A stretch of DNA of 21,542 bases from Candidatus Parcubacteria bacterium (GCA_003694545.1 RFKD01000011.1:1-21542); one strand, 5' to 3'. Numbered from the stretch's first letter, positions 7,135 to 15,350 are shown. Numbers and translations: made by a program. Notes: a model not told the origin generated them from the sequence alone.

Positions 7135-7154
7135 TGCGGGATATCTTTCCCGCA
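7135..7154 (+). promoter_or_regulatory. perfect hairpin immediately before the pilB promoter
   Basis: TGCGGGA (7135-7141) pairs with TCCCGCA (7148-7154) around a 6-base loop, ending 6 bases before the TGG of the extended -10. There is no T-run, so it is a poor terminator. An operator or upstream RNA-end structure is equally possible. The rest of the 104-base gap (7073-7176) holds no gene. Confidence 0.45.
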
Positions 7155-7160
7155 AAGGTT

Positions 7161-7169
7161 TGGTATACT
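7161..7169 (+). promoter_or_regulatory. extended -10 promoter of pilB
   Basis: TGG plus TATACT (7164-7169) is followed by 7 bases and then the ATG of pilB at 7177. The predicted start of transcription coincides with the start codon, meaning a leaderless mRNA. Confidence 0.7.
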
Positions 7170-7176
7170 GATTGTA

Positions 7177-8928
7177 ATGGATGTGTTGCACTTACTTGCG
7201 GCGCGGGGTTTTATCCGCGAAGAAGAAGTACCGCTGATTTTAGCGGAAGCCGAAGCGCGCAGCGAATCCATTGAAAGCATTCTCGAACGACGAGGCATTG
7301 CAAGGGATACCATTTTGCGAGTGAAGGAAGAACAATACAACATTCCCCGTAAAGAACTTCCGCAAGACATCTCTATTCCCTATGAAGTCTTGCGGAATAT
7401 TCCTGAAGAATCGGCGCTCCACTACCGTATTGTCCCGTTGGATGTTGTCGATGGGGTGTTGGAAATTGGGGTGGTGGATCCTGACAATATTGAAGCGATG
7501 AACGCCATTAATTTCATTGCCACGCGGGCAAAATTGCCATACAAAACATATCTCATTTCTGAAGAAGATTTCCAGAGAGTGTTGGAGCTCTACCGCGGAC
7601 TGCCCGGGACAGTTGGGGAAGCTTTGTCTGAATTAGAAAGTGAAATAGCCGCTACTCCTCAGACAAAGTCGCAAGAAGCGCAAAAAAGCAAGGAGTCAGC
7701 GTCGTTCATCAAGGAGGACGCCCCCGTAACTAAAATTGTGGCAACGCTCATACAAGACGCGGTTGAAGGAGGGGCGTCTGACATCCACATTGAACACACG
7801 GGGGAAAGGGTACGCGTGCGCTTCCGCGTTGACGGCGCTTTGCGCACCTCTATCCTGCTTCCCGCGAATGTGCATCCCGCGATGGTCGCGCGCATTAAGG
7901 TCCTCGCGTCACTGCGGCTTGATGAAAAGCGCAAACCGCAAGACGGCCGGTTTTCGGCCACCATCAATAAGCGGAAGATTGACTTTCGCGTGTCTACTTT
8001 CCCGACGGTGTACGGCGAGAAGGTGGTGATGCGTATTTTGGATCGGGAAAGCGCCAGTGTTTCTCTGGAAGCGTTGGGAATGCTGGACGACCATCTTCAA
8101 ATGGTTTTGCGCGCCGTTCGTTTGCCCTACGGGATGGTGCTCATTACGGGGCCTACCGGATCGGGTAAGTCTACGACGCTTCAGGCAATGCTCTGGCAGG
8201 TTGATCGGGAGACGAAAAATGTTGTTTCGTTGGAAGACCCGGTGGAGTACCGCATTGAGGGTGTGAGCCAATCGCAGGTGCGGCCGGAAATCGGCTACTC
8301 CTTTGCAAACGGTTTGCGCTCCATCTTGCGTCAGGACCCTGATATTATTATGGTCGGCGAGATCCGCGACAAAGAAACCGCGCAGCTTGCCGTGCAAGCG
8401 GCGCTGACGGGGCACCTTGTGTTATCCACCCTTCACACCAACACCGCTCTTGGCGCCATTCCCCGTTTGATTGACATGGGAGTTGATCCGTATCTCATCG
8501 CGCCCACTTTGCGCTTGTTGATTGGTCAACGCCTCGTGAGGCGCATTTGCGATGGGAGCGGCGAAAAGGTTCCCGTTGAGGGAGCGCTCAAAGCAATGTT
8601 TGAAAAACAATTTGCCGATCTTCCTCCTCAGTTTCGCGAGAAAATCCCGTGGTCAGATACTGTTTTGCGCATTAAACCAACCGACGAGTGTCCTTCCGGC
8701 ACGCGCGGGCGCATTGGTGTGTATGAGATGGTTGAGGTCGGAAAAGAAATGGAAGAGCATATTCTCAAACAGGGCGACGAACAAGCATTATATGCGCTTG
8801 CCCGCCAGCACGGGTTTCGTACAATGAAAGAAGACGCAATTTTTAAGGCACTCCAGCACATTGTGCCCTTTGAGGAGATTAACACCCTTGAGGCGTCTCT
8901 TGAAGGCGAGCAAGAGGCGTACGTGTGA
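7177..8928 (+). CDS. pilB: type IV pilus extension ATPase PilB
   Basis: This 583-residue protein is a GspE/PilB secretion ATPase that powers pilus extension on the cytoplasmic side. The N-terminal GspE_N domain is at about 1-150 and the ATPase core at about 180-560. Walker A GPTGSGKST is at 325-333 (K331). Walker B lies in DPDIIMVGEIRD (387-398), with the His-box GHLVLSTLHTN near 412-422. The usual four-cysteine zinc motif after the core is reduced to two isolated cysteines (RRICDGSGE and DECPSGTRG). The ATG is only 7 bases from a good -10 box. A CheY-like gene follows, 23 bases after the stop. Confidence 0.97.
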   Translation: MDVLHLLAARGFIREEEVPLILAEAEARSESIESILERRGIARDTILRVKEEQYNIPRKELPQDISIPYEVLRNIPEESALHYRIVPLDVVDGVLEIGVVDPDNIEAMNAINFIATRAKLPYKTYLISEEDFQRVLELYRGLPGTVGEALSELESEIAATPQTKSQEAQKSKESASFIKEDAPVTKIVATLIQDAVEGGASDIHIEHTGERVRVRFRVDGALRTSILLPANVHPAMVARIKVLASLRLDEKRKPQDGRFSATINKRKIDFRVSTFPTVYGEKVVMRILDRESASVSLEALGMLDDHLQMVLRAVRLPYGMVLITGPTGSGKSTTLQAMLWQVDRETKNVVSLEDPVEYRIEGVSQSQVRPEIGYSFANGLRSILRQDPDIIMVGEIRDKETAQLAVQAALTGHLVLSTLHTNTALGAIPRLIDMGVDPYLIAPTLRLLIGQRLVRRICDGSGEKVPVEGALKAMFEKQFADLPPQFREKIPWSDTVLRIKPTDECPSGTRGRIGVYEMVEVGKEMEEHILKQGDEQALYALARQHGFRTMKEDAIFKALQHIVPFEEINTLEASLEGEQEAYV

Positions 8929-8934
8929 TATAAC
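8929..8934 (+). promoter_or_regulatory. possible -10 box of the receiver gene
   Basis: TATAAC follows directly after the pilB stop and lies 17 bases before the ATG at 8952. No -35 is evident. Confidence 0.35.
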
Positions 8935-8951
8935 CCATTGAGTTATTGTGT

Positions 8952-9380
8952 ATGTCGTCACTACCCTTTCAGCGTGTTATGCTTGTTGATGATGATCAGT
9001 TTCTCCTTGATATGTACCGCACCAAGTTTCAAAGTGAGGGGGCGGAAGTTGTCACCTACTCCAACACCAAACAGGCGTTGCGCTCCCTGCAAGAGGGTAA
9101 GGTGCAACCAGATGTCATCTTGATTGATATGGTAATGCCGGAGATGGATGGAGTTGCGTTCTTGCAAGAACTACGGAAACTCCCGCGAGGATCGAGCATC
9201 ACTGCCATTATGCTCACCAACCAAGGTCAAGACACGGATCAACAAGCTGCGCGCCAAGCGGGCGCCGAGGGCTTCCTCATTAAGGCAAACTTGACCCCTT
9301 CGGAGGTTGTCCGTGAAGTCGCGCGAATAGTCTCACAGAAAGGCCGCCATCTTTCGCGTGGAAATGGTGGGGACAAGTAG
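8952..9380 (+). CDS. single-domain CheY-like response regulator
   Basis: This 142-residue protein is a receiver domain only. The acidic pocket is D13-D15 (LVDDDQ), the phosphoacceptor is D59 in LIDMVMPEMDG, with T89 (MLTNQ) and K111 (LIKAN) completing the conserved set. There is no DNA-binding output domain. Placement between pilB and pilT suggests control of pilus extension and retraction or twitching, as PilG/PilH-type regulators do. No partner histidine kinase is in the window. I chose the ATG at 8952 over a TTG two codons upstream because the ATG is the stronger start; an internal ATG at 8979 would remove the first beta strand. Confidence 0.9.
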   Translation: MSSLPFQRVMLVDDDQFLLDMYRTKFQSEGAEVVTYSNTKQALRSLQEGKVQPDVILIDMVMPEMDGVAFLQELRKLPRGSSITAIMLTNQGQDTDQQAARQAGAEGFLIKANLTPSEVVREVARIVSQKGRHLSRGNGGDK

Positions 9381-9392
9381 GTCTAAGCGAAA

Positions 9393-9401
9393 TGGTACAA
9401 T
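9393..9401 (+). promoter_or_regulatory. extended -10 promoter of pilT
   Basis: TGG plus TACAAT (9396-9401) lies 20 bases before the ATG at 9422, predicting a leader of about 14 bases. There is no ribosome-binding site in that leader. Confidence 0.6.
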
Positions 9402-9421
9402 TGCCCTACCAGTAACCGTTT

Positions 9422-10537
9422 ATGACACACAATGCGCTAGTCCCCGAACCGCCCAAGCCGCCTTCGCATAACCAAGCGGCAGTGTTGCGCAGGCTTGGCG
9501 CTCTGCTGGATGTGGTGATTCGAGAGGGAGCGTCTGATCTCCATCTTTCCGTGGGGCGGCACCCCATCGTGCGCGTTGACGGGACACTCGTTCCCCTTAT
9601 GAAGCAAGATGTCCTCACCGCGCAGGATACCGCGGCGTTTGCGCTTGCGATGATGGTACCTGAACAGGAGCAACAGCTGAAAGAGGGAAAGGATGTGGAT
9701 TTTGCCTATCATCACACCGACGGGAGCCGCTTCCGTGTTAACGCGTCAATTGTGCAGGGGGCTGTCGTGCTTGCGTTGCGCTATATTCCTTCCAAGATTC
9801 CGTCGCTTACCGAGCTCAATCTTCCGAATATTCTCGAGACCTTCACCCAAAAACGGCAAGGGTTCTTCTTGGTTGTGGGGCCCGTTGGGCAAGGAAAGTC
9901 CACAACCCTTGCTTCGATGATCAACATCATTAACGAACGCCAATCTTCGCATATCGTGACGATTGAAGAGCCGGTGGAATACATTTACCCGAAAGGCAAG
10001 TCCCTCATCCACCAGCGAGAGGTTGGTATTGATACTCCTTCTTTTTACGAGGCGCTTGTCTCTGCGTTTCGTCAAGATGTTAATGTTATTCTTGTAGGGG
10101 AAATGCGCGACAAAGAAACTATCGCAACGGCTGTGAGTGCCGCTGAAACGGGCCACTTGGTGTTCTCAACGCTGCACACAAACAACGCCGCGCAGTCAAT
10201 TGATCGCATCATCGATTCTTTCCCCGCGGGGCAACAAGACCAAATTCGCACTCAGTTGGCCGGATCCCTGCTTGGTATCTTTTCACAACGGCTCTTACCA
10301 CGCGTTTCCGGCGGAGTGATTCCTGCCTACGAGCTTCTCATCAACAACACAGCTGTAGCAAACCTTATTCGCGAGCGGCGCATTCACGAGATCAATTCTG
10401 TTATCGAAACGAGCATGCAGCAAGGGATGATTTCTTTCGAGCGGTCTCTTGCGGAGCTGACTCGCAACGGCGAGGTTACCGCGGAGGATGCTCTGCGCGC
10501 CTCATTGAATCCGGATCTTCTTGAACGTTTCTTGTAG
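9422..10537 (+). CDS. pilT: pilus retraction ATPase PilT
   Basis: This 371-residue protein has the length and layout of PilT, a hexameric ATPase that depolymerises the pilus. The N-terminal PAS-like part includes GASDLHLSVG (about 36-45), the family's opening signature. Walker A reads GPVGQGKST (153-161, K159), the Asp-box is near VTIEEPVEY, and Walker B is VILVGEMRD, with the His-box ETGHLVFSTLHTN. The RQD in AFRQDVNVILVGEMRD follows the PilT pattern. Substitution of GPTGSGKS by GPVGQGKS is mild and should be functional. An N-terminal proline-rich extension (about 1-20) is unusual. It sits downstream of the receiver gene and upstream of pilC. Confidence 0.96.
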   Translation: MTHNALVPEPPKPPSHNQAAVLRRLGALLDVVIREGASDLHLSVGRHPIVRVDGTLVPLMKQDVLTAQDTAAFALAMMVPEQEQQLKEGKDVDFAYHHTDGSRFRVNASIVQGAVVLALRYIPSKIPSLTELNLPNILETFTQKRQGFFLVVGPVGQGKSTTLASMINIINERQSSHIVTIEEPVEYIYPKGKSLIHQREVGIDTPSFYEALVSAFRQDVNVILVGEMRDKETIATAVSAAETGHLVFSTLHTNNAAQSIDRIIDSFPAGQQDQIRTQLAGSLLGIFSQRLLPRVSGGVIPAYELLINNTAVANLIRERRIHEINSVIETSMQQGMISFERSLAELTRNGEVTAEDALRASLNPDLLERFL

Positions 10538-10570
10538 GGTTGTTTCTCTAACGCGCCTCTTTTCTTTCGT

Positions 10571-11773
10571 ATGCTGTTTCGATATACCGCCATTGACGCG
10601 AAGGGCAACAAACAAGAAGGCACAGTTGACGCGGTAACCCAAGAAGCCGCGATCACCGCGCTACAACGCCGCGGTCTGATGGTTGCCGGCATCGAAGCAG
10701 CCGATGGGGGTCTGTTTTCGATGAACATTTCTTTTTTTGAACGCGTTTCGCAAGCCGAGGTGGTGGTTCTTTCCCGCCAGATTGCAACCCTGTTTGAAGC
10801 GCAAGTTTCTGCACTGCGTGTGTTTCGCCTTTTGGCGTTGGAAACCGAAAACCCGCTCCTGCAACGCATCTTGCTTGAGGTTGCCGACGACTTGCAAGGC
10901 GGTGCGTCCATCGCGGAAGCACTCGCAAAGCATCCGGCAGTGTTTTCTGAATTTTATGTCAATATGGTCCGCGCTGGCGAAGAAACCGGGCGCCTTGATC
11001 AGACCTTCAACTATCTGGCTGATTACCTTGATAGGATGTACGAACTCACGAGCAAGGCAAAGAGCGCTTTGATTTATCCCGCGTTTGTCATTACTGTTTT
11101 TATTGGGGTAATGGTGCTGATGCTCACCTATGTTATCCCGCGCATTGGGCAAATACTTGAGGAGTCGGGGCAAGAGCTTCCGATTTACACAAAAATCGTT
11201 CTTGGGATTTCTCACTTTTTCTCCAACTTTGGGGTCTTTATCTTCATCGCGCTTGCAGTGGGTATCGCGGGCTTCATGTGGTGGTCGCGTACCCCAGAGG
11301 GCAGAGTGCAGTTAGACACCTTCAAACTGTACCTCCCTTACTTTGGAACTCTGTTTCGCAAGCTTTATTTGGCGCGTTTTGCCGATAACTTAGCCACGAT
11401 GGTGGCAAGCGGCATTCCAATGGTGCGTTCTCTGGAAATTACCGCAGCTGTTATAGGAAACGAGGTGTATAAAGGCATTGTGCTGAATGCGCTGGAAGAT
11501 GTCAAAAACGGGAAGGTACTCTCGGAAGCGCTCAATGAGCATAAAGAGATGCCGGGCATTATTGTGGGAATGGTCCGGGTTGGGGAGGAAACCGGCCGCT
11601 TGGAAAAAATTATGAAAACGCTTGCGAGTTTTTACGAACGGGAAGTGCAGCAAACCGTTGACGCTCTCATTGATCTCATTGAACCGGCAATGATCGTTCT
11701 CCTTGGTTTGGGAGTTGGGGTTTTGCTTGCGGCCGTGCTGATTCCGATTTACAATGTTTCCACCGCCGGCTAA
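10571..11773 (+). CDS. pilC: type IV pilus inner-membrane platform protein PilC
   Basis: This 400-residue protein is of the GspF/PilC family, the polytopic protein on which PilB and PilT act. Two T2SSF repeats lie at about 65-190 and 270-392; each ends with a similar signature (VRAGEETGRLD and VRVGEETGRLE). Transmembrane helices are at about 170-192, 215-238 and 370-395. The N-terminal region with DAKGNKQEGTVDA is the usual opening. The 33-base gap after pilT is pyrimidine rich and shows neither a ribosome-binding site nor a clear promoter, so it probably shares a transcript with pilT. Confidence 0.96.
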   Translation: MLFRYTAIDAKGNKQEGTVDAVTQEAAITALQRRGLMVAGIEAADGGLFSMNISFFERVSQAEVVVLSRQIATLFEAQVSALRVFRLLALETENPLLQRILLEVADDLQGGASIAEALAKHPAVFSEFYVNMVRAGEETGRLDQTFNYLADYLDRMYELTSKAKSALIYPAFVITVFIGVMVLMLTYVIPRIGQILEESGQELPIYTKIVLGISHFFSNFGVFIFIALAVGIAGFMWWSRTPEGRVQLDTFKLYLPYFGTLFRKLYLARFADNLATMVASGIPMVRSLEITAAVIGNEVYKGIVLNALEDVKNGKVLSEALNEHKEMPGIIVGMVRVGEETGRLEKIMKTLASFYEREVQQTVDALIDLIEPAMIVLLGLGVGVLLAAVLIPIYNVSTAG

Positions 11774-11939
11774 GCAAGGCTGCCAAGGCTTGCGGTTATT
11801 GAGGAAAGACTTCCAGCGGCGCCTTCAGTTATCCACAGGGAAGGGCTATTGTGCTTCGCCCTTGTGGTATATACTAGAAATTGGTGCTACCATTTAGCGG
11901 AAACCATTATTATTCGTTATCCATTATTACCACTATCGT
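11774..11939 (+). promoter_or_regulatory. pilin promoter and leader region
   Basis: This 166-base gap holds no gene. A GGTATATACT sequence (11866-11875, -10 TATACT at 11870-11875) is the best promoter, giving a leader of about 58 bases, longer than for the neighbours. An inverted repeat AAGGGC/GCCCTT (within 11841-11863) overlaps the upstream part of the promoter and could be an operator. The leader is AT-rich and lacks a ribosome-binding site; a second -10-like CATTAT at 11922-11927 could give a nearly leaderless message. Confidence 0.45.
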
Positions 11940-12377
11940 ATGCGTTTGTCATATTCTTTTCGCCGCGGTTTCACCCTCATTGAGCTGTTGGTGGTAATCG
12001 CGATTATTGGTATCCTTTCGGCGGTAGTGCTTGCGTCGCTCAACAGCGCGCGGGCGAAGGCGAGAGACGCCCGACGGGTTGCCGACCTCAAACAAATCCA
12101 ACTCGCCAACGAAATGTATTTTGACGAAAACGGTAGTTACGCGGCGAACCTCGCAGCACTATCTCCTAGATATCTTCCCTCAACTCCAGCAGATCCTACT
12201 CCTACCCAATCGTATGCTTACGCAACGAATGTGACTGTGGGCGGTCAGACGAAAGGATATGGGGTCGCAGCCAGACTTGAACAGGATTCTAATACGGCAG
12301 CTTCTGACGGTAATCCTAACGTGACGATTGGTAGTCTTAACTGCAGTTCGGCGCTTGTATACTGTGTTTTCCCCTAA
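11940..12377 (+). CDS. pilA: type IV pilin (probable major pilin)
   Basis: This 145-residue protein is a prepilin. The short basic leader of 10 residues ends in G10, followed by FTLIELLVVIAIIGILSAVV with F11 at +1 and E15 at +5, the class III signal cleaved and methylated by PilD. The amphipathic N-terminal helix continues through the ARDARR region to about 62. The globular part is small and ends in a two-cysteine loop (C134 and C142), as in many pilins. Its own promoter, longer leader and a strong GC hairpin after the stop fit an abundant product, hence the guess that it is the major subunit. The next gene is the peptidase that processes it. Confidence 0.93.
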   Translation: MRLSYSFRRGFTLIELLVVIAIIGILSAVVLASLNSARAKARDARRVADLKQIQLANEMYFDENGSYAANLAALSPRYLPSTPADPTPTQSYAYATNVTVGGQTKGYGVAARLEQDSNTAASDGNPNVTIGSLNCSSALVYCVFP

Positions 12378-12404
12378 AACGAGCGGTTGAGAATACACAT
12401 CGTG

Positions 12405-12435
12405 AGAACCGCGCCGCCACAAGCGGCGCGGTTCT
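12405..12435 (+). terminator. strong GC-rich hairpin after the pilin gene
   Basis: A perfect 13-bp stem, AGAACCGCGCCGC/GCGGCGCGGTTCT, has a 5-base loop. There is no T-run after it, so it may act as a 3' stabilising structure or a non-canonical terminator rather than a classic intrinsic terminator. Confidence 0.6.
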
Positions 12436-12478
12436 GTCGTGAAGTGATGGCGCCATGGGTTGATGAGAAAGCCCGAAG

Positions 12479-12487
12479 TGGTAGTAT
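12479..12487 (+). promoter_or_regulatory. extended -10 promoter of pilD
   Basis: TGG plus TAGTAT (12482-12487) lies 6 bases before the GTG start at 12494. An overlapping TATGAT (12485-12490) is an alternative. Either places transcription start on or very near the start codon. Confidence 0.5.
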
Positions 12488-12493
12488 GATATA

Positions 12494-13342
12494 GTGTCGC
12501 TTTTGCTGATAGCAGCTTTCATTGGCGCTGCGGTGGGCAGCTTTGTGAATGTCTGGGTCTTGCGCACCCGAGAGGGAGAAAGTATCAAAGGACGTTCCCG
12601 TTGTCCCGGGTGTGGCACGACGCTGCAGTGGTTTGAGCTTATCCCTCTTCTCTCGTTTCTGTTCCTACGGGGGCGATGTCGATCCTGTAGGGGAGCCATC
12701 TCGTTGCAATACCCCGTGGTAGAAGCACTTACGGCACTTTTGTTTGTGGTCGTGTTTCTTCATGAAGGGGGTGATGCGGCGCTGGGTGATGGAGGCGCGA
12801 TGTTGCAAATTGTATTGGGATGGCTTGTGGCAAGCATCTCTGTTGCGCTTGCGCTGTATGATATGCGCGCGCTTGAGGTGCCGTCGCGCTGGTTGTGGTA
12901 TTTCCTTGTCGCAAGCGCGCTCTGGGGGCTTGCGCGCGCAGAACCGCTCACCTTCAGCGGTTTTTGGGAGGTGGCGCAAGGGGTTGTCATCTCAGGTTTT
13001 ATCACAGGCATTCCTCTTGCGTTTTTGTGGCTCATATCTCGGGGAGGGTGGCTCGGGGAAGCTGATGTGTGGGTAGCAATCGCGCTAGGGCTCGTTCTTG
13101 GATGGGAGATGGGGTTGAGCGCGCTTTTACTCGCGTTTTGGCTGGGAGCGGGATTTGTCGCGCTGTGGTGGGCTCTCTCGTGTGTCGTCCGCGCCGTGCC
13201 GCGTGGTTGGTTGTTGGGCAAGATACCACCCTTGCGCCGGAGGACGCCCGTCCCGTTCCTCCCTTTTTTGCTTGCCGCCTTGTGGATTACCTATGCTTTC
13301 TCTTGGTCGGCGCTTTTGGTATACTACCGGTATGGGGTCTAG
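12494..13342 (+). CDS. pilD: prepilin peptidase/N-methyltransferase PilD
   Basis: This 282-residue protein is a polytopic aspartic protease that cleaves prepilin leaders at the membrane and methylates the new N-terminus. The N-terminal GSFVNVW signature is at 15-21. The zinc-binding cysteines are C37, C40, C62 and C65. The first catalytic aspartate is D123 (YDMRALEVP). The second lies in GEAD (188-191, D191), where the family norm is GxGD followed by VK; here the second glycine is alanine and the lysine is tryptophan. At least six hydrophobic segments are visible. The start is GTG, supported by an extended -10 six bases upstream. Its end overlaps the GspH-like start by 11 bases. It follows the pilin and precedes four minor prepilins, its substrates. 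Confidence 0.93.
   Translation: MSLLLIAAFIGAAVGSFVNVWVLRTREGESIKGRSRCPGCGTTLQWFELIPLLSFLFLRGRCRSCRGAISLQYPVVEALTALLFVVVFLHEGGDAALGDGGAMLQIVLGWLVASISVALALYDMRALEVPSRWLWYFLVASALWGLARAEPLTFSGFWEVAQGVVISGFITGIPLAFLWLISRGGWLGEADVWVAIALGLVLGWEMGLSALLLAFWLGAGFVALWWALSCVVRAVPRGWLLGKIPPLRRRTPVPFLPFLLAALWITYAFSWSALLVYYRYGV
13317..13325 (+). promoter_or_regulatory. extended -10 promoter of the minor-pilin genes, inside pilD
   Basis: TGG plus TATACT (13320-13325) sits within the last codons of pilD and is followed by exactly 6 bases and the ATG at 13332. The spacing matches the leaderless pattern of pilB and gatC. Confidence 0.65.
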
Positions 13343-13937
13343 CTGCGCGCGCAAGAAAAAAGAAGGCACCCTAAGAGGATTTACCCTTGTTGAGGTGGCG
13401 ATTGCAACGGCAATAATGGTGACACTTGGCTTAGTTGTTCTTGCTGGGAGTGGTTCGCAACGGGCCGCCCGCCAACTCCTTCAAGAGGCATACCGCATTG
13501 CAGCCGTGTTTCGGGAGGCACAGCACTATGGGGTGGGTACCTCCGGGGCAAGTGGATCCTTTCGTGGGGGCTACGGGGTGTGGCTGATTCCTGGCGGATC
13601 CCAAATACTTCTTTTTGGCGATGAGAATGCGAACTACTGGTTTGACACGAGTGATGTCGTGGTTGATCGGGTGACGCTTGACCAGCGGTTTACCATTCAA
13701 GAGGTCTGTGGCACGCGCGCGGCAGGAGGGTGGGAATGTGTCTCGGCGGGAACACCAGGGATGGGTATGACGGTTTTATACTATCGCCCAAATCCTGAAG
13801 CGCACATCTATCTCGCTCCCAGCGATTCAATGCGTACGATAGGGAAGGTGGTTTTTGCGCTGACACGTGATCCCGCCAAAAAAGTGGAACTCCTTGTGTA
13901 CCTCACGGGAGCCCTAGAAGTGAATGCGTCGTTGTAG
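13332..13937 (+). CDS. GspH/FimT-like minor prepilin
   Basis: This 201-residue protein has a 16-residue leader ending in G16 and the signal G/FTLVEVAIATAIM, with F17 at +1 and E21 at +5. A beta-rich globular domain follows, with two cysteines (in QEVCGTR and WECVS) that may pair. An open frame continues upstream to 13155, but that part would lie inside pilD, and the ATG at 13332 gives a normal prepilin leader and sits 6 bases after a good -10 box. It is the first of four consecutive minor prepilins, which in type II/IV systems form a priming complex at the pilus tip. Confidence 0.88.
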   Translation: MGSSCARKKKEGTLRGFTLVEVAIATAIMVTLGLVVLAGSGSQRAARQLLQEAYRIAAVFREAQHYGVGTSGASGSFRGGYGVWLIPGGSQILLFGDENANYWFDTSDVVVDRVTLDQRFTIQEVCGTRAAGGWECVSAGTPGMGMTVLYYRPNPEAHIYLAPSDSMRTIGKVVFALTRDPAKKVELLVYLTGALEVNASL

Positions 13938-13953
13938 ATTAGATTGGGAGCGT

Positions 13954-15345
13954 ATGCGAGCACTATCCTTAGCATTTCTGAGAGAATTGCGGGAACGAGA
14001 CGAAGGGGGTTCTGCACGCGCGTTTACGCTGGTTGAACTTCTCGTGGCAACAGCAGTCTTTGCGGTTATTATGGTTGGGCTCGTGGGGGCGTATTTGACC
14101 CTCTTGGTAGGGAGCGCTAAGGTGCGGTCTCAACAGGAGCTCCTTGATTCACTCCATGCGGCGCTTCAACACCTGGAGCGCCTTGCGGCGCAAGCGGAGG
14201 TGGTGGCATGTGGGAATAATCTCCCAGCCTCGTATCTTCCTGCACAACATGAGCCGTGCCCCACTGGAGGCAACACACTTGTGCTTGTCTTGAACAAAAC
14301 AGAGGGGAAAACGGTAGCGTTTCGTTTTGCTAACAACTCTCTTGAGCGGACCGTCGCGGGAGGCTACGCCCCCCTTATCTCTCCTCGTGTTCAGGTTACG
14401 AGTGGGCAATTTATCATTGGTGGGGGAAGCCAAAAAATAGCCCCTCGTGTTACGATGACTGTTGAAGGTCTCATTGCCGCCGGCTCTCCTCGTCGAAGCG
14501 CTTCGCCTTTTGCGATCCAAAGCACATTCGCGCCTCCAATGAGCTATGATTTACCCGCCTCATTTGGTACCGTGGATCGCACGGAAGGGTCTGGAGTGGT
14601 GCAATGTATTTTCAACAATAAGCCCGGCTTTCTTGTAGTTGCAGCTGGAGCGGGTTATAAATCCGGGGTTGACCAAGATGGTAACGGGATCAAGGATGCG
14701 CTATTTGTGATTCCCGACGAAAAGCTGCGCGACTTTTTTGGGAAAAAAATTCAATGGGATACCGCACCGTTTTATTTGACGGGCACATCCACGATCCCTG
14801 CGGGAACCTATGATGCGGTTTATGTGCAAGGGTGGGATAATCACTGCGACCCGTCAGTGGCGGGACACTCGACCCCTTGCCCTAACGCTTCGCTTACCAC
14901 CTACGAAAACCCGCACTATAACGCAAGCGACATTCAGCCCTACGAACAAATGATTGTGGGGTTTTACCATTGTAATTCTGATGAAACTGGTACTTGTAAC
15001 CCATTCACAGACTCTAATATAGAAGAAGTATGGGTTTCTGATCCCGCGGCATCGCCGGATATACCCGAGCATGTGGATTTTCTTCCTTTTGCTTCCACTA
15101 CACCGGTAAGTGGTCAAGTTACATTGACAAAAGCGGTCAACTTGGTGGTGTTTTATCACGCGGGGATGACAAATAACCGCAGAATTTGTGGTTTTACGGA
15201 AGGACAACCACGAACACCTGCTAACTACCGTTGCCCAGAGTGGCAAAATGACTGGAATCACAGTGTGGTGCCGGCGTGCGTGGCTCTGAAGTTTCCCACC
15301 GCCTCCGGTTCCGACATTAAGTTTATTCGGGCACGACCCTTCTGA
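13954..15345 (+). CDS. large GspJ/PilW-like minor prepilin with cysteine-rich C-terminal domain
   Basis: This 463-residue protein carries the prepilin signal A/FTLVELLVATAVFAVIM, with cleavage expected after A23 rather than the usual glycine; E28 is at +5. The first 190 residues look like a GspJ/PilW minor pilin. About 270 more residues follow, far beyond the usual 200 or so, rich in cysteine (about nine), aromatic residues and asparagine. They include DQDGNGIKD (240-248), which resembles a calcium-binding loop. The extra part could be a tip or adhesion domain, which is inference. I chose the ATG at 13954 because a GGGAG stretch and a TAGATT box precede it closely; an in-frame ATG at 13924 would add 10 residues and overlap the upstream gene. 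Confidence 0.82.
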   Translation: MRALSLAFLRELRERDEGGSARAFTLVELLVATAVFAVIMVGLVGAYLTLLVGSAKVRSQQELLDSLHAALQHLERLAAQAEVVACGNNLPASYLPAQHEPCPTGGNTLVLVLNKTEGKTVAFRFANNSLERTVAGGYAPLISPRVQVTSGQFIIGGGSQKIAPRVTMTVEGLIAAGSPRRSASPFAIQSTFAPPMSYDLPASFGTVDRTEGSGVVQCIFNNKPGFLVVAAGAGYKSGVDQDGNGIKDALFVIPDEKLRDFFGKKIQWDTAPFYLTGTSTIPAGTYDAVYVQGWDNHCDPSVAGHSTPCPNASLTTYENPHYNASDIQPYEQMIVGFYHCNSDETGTCNPFTDSNIEEVWVSDPAASPDIPEHVDFLPFASTTPVSGQVTLTKAVNLVVFYHAGMTNNRRICGFTEGQPRTPANYRCPEWQNDWNHSVVPACVALKFPTASGSDIKFIRARPF

Positions 15346-15350
15346 GTGGT

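Noticed and set aside
11829..11837. A perfect DnaA-box-like word, TTATCCACA, upstream of the pilin gene
   Set aside because: It is a single box with no cluster, no AT-rich unwinding region and no dnaA or dnaN nearby, so no case for an origin.
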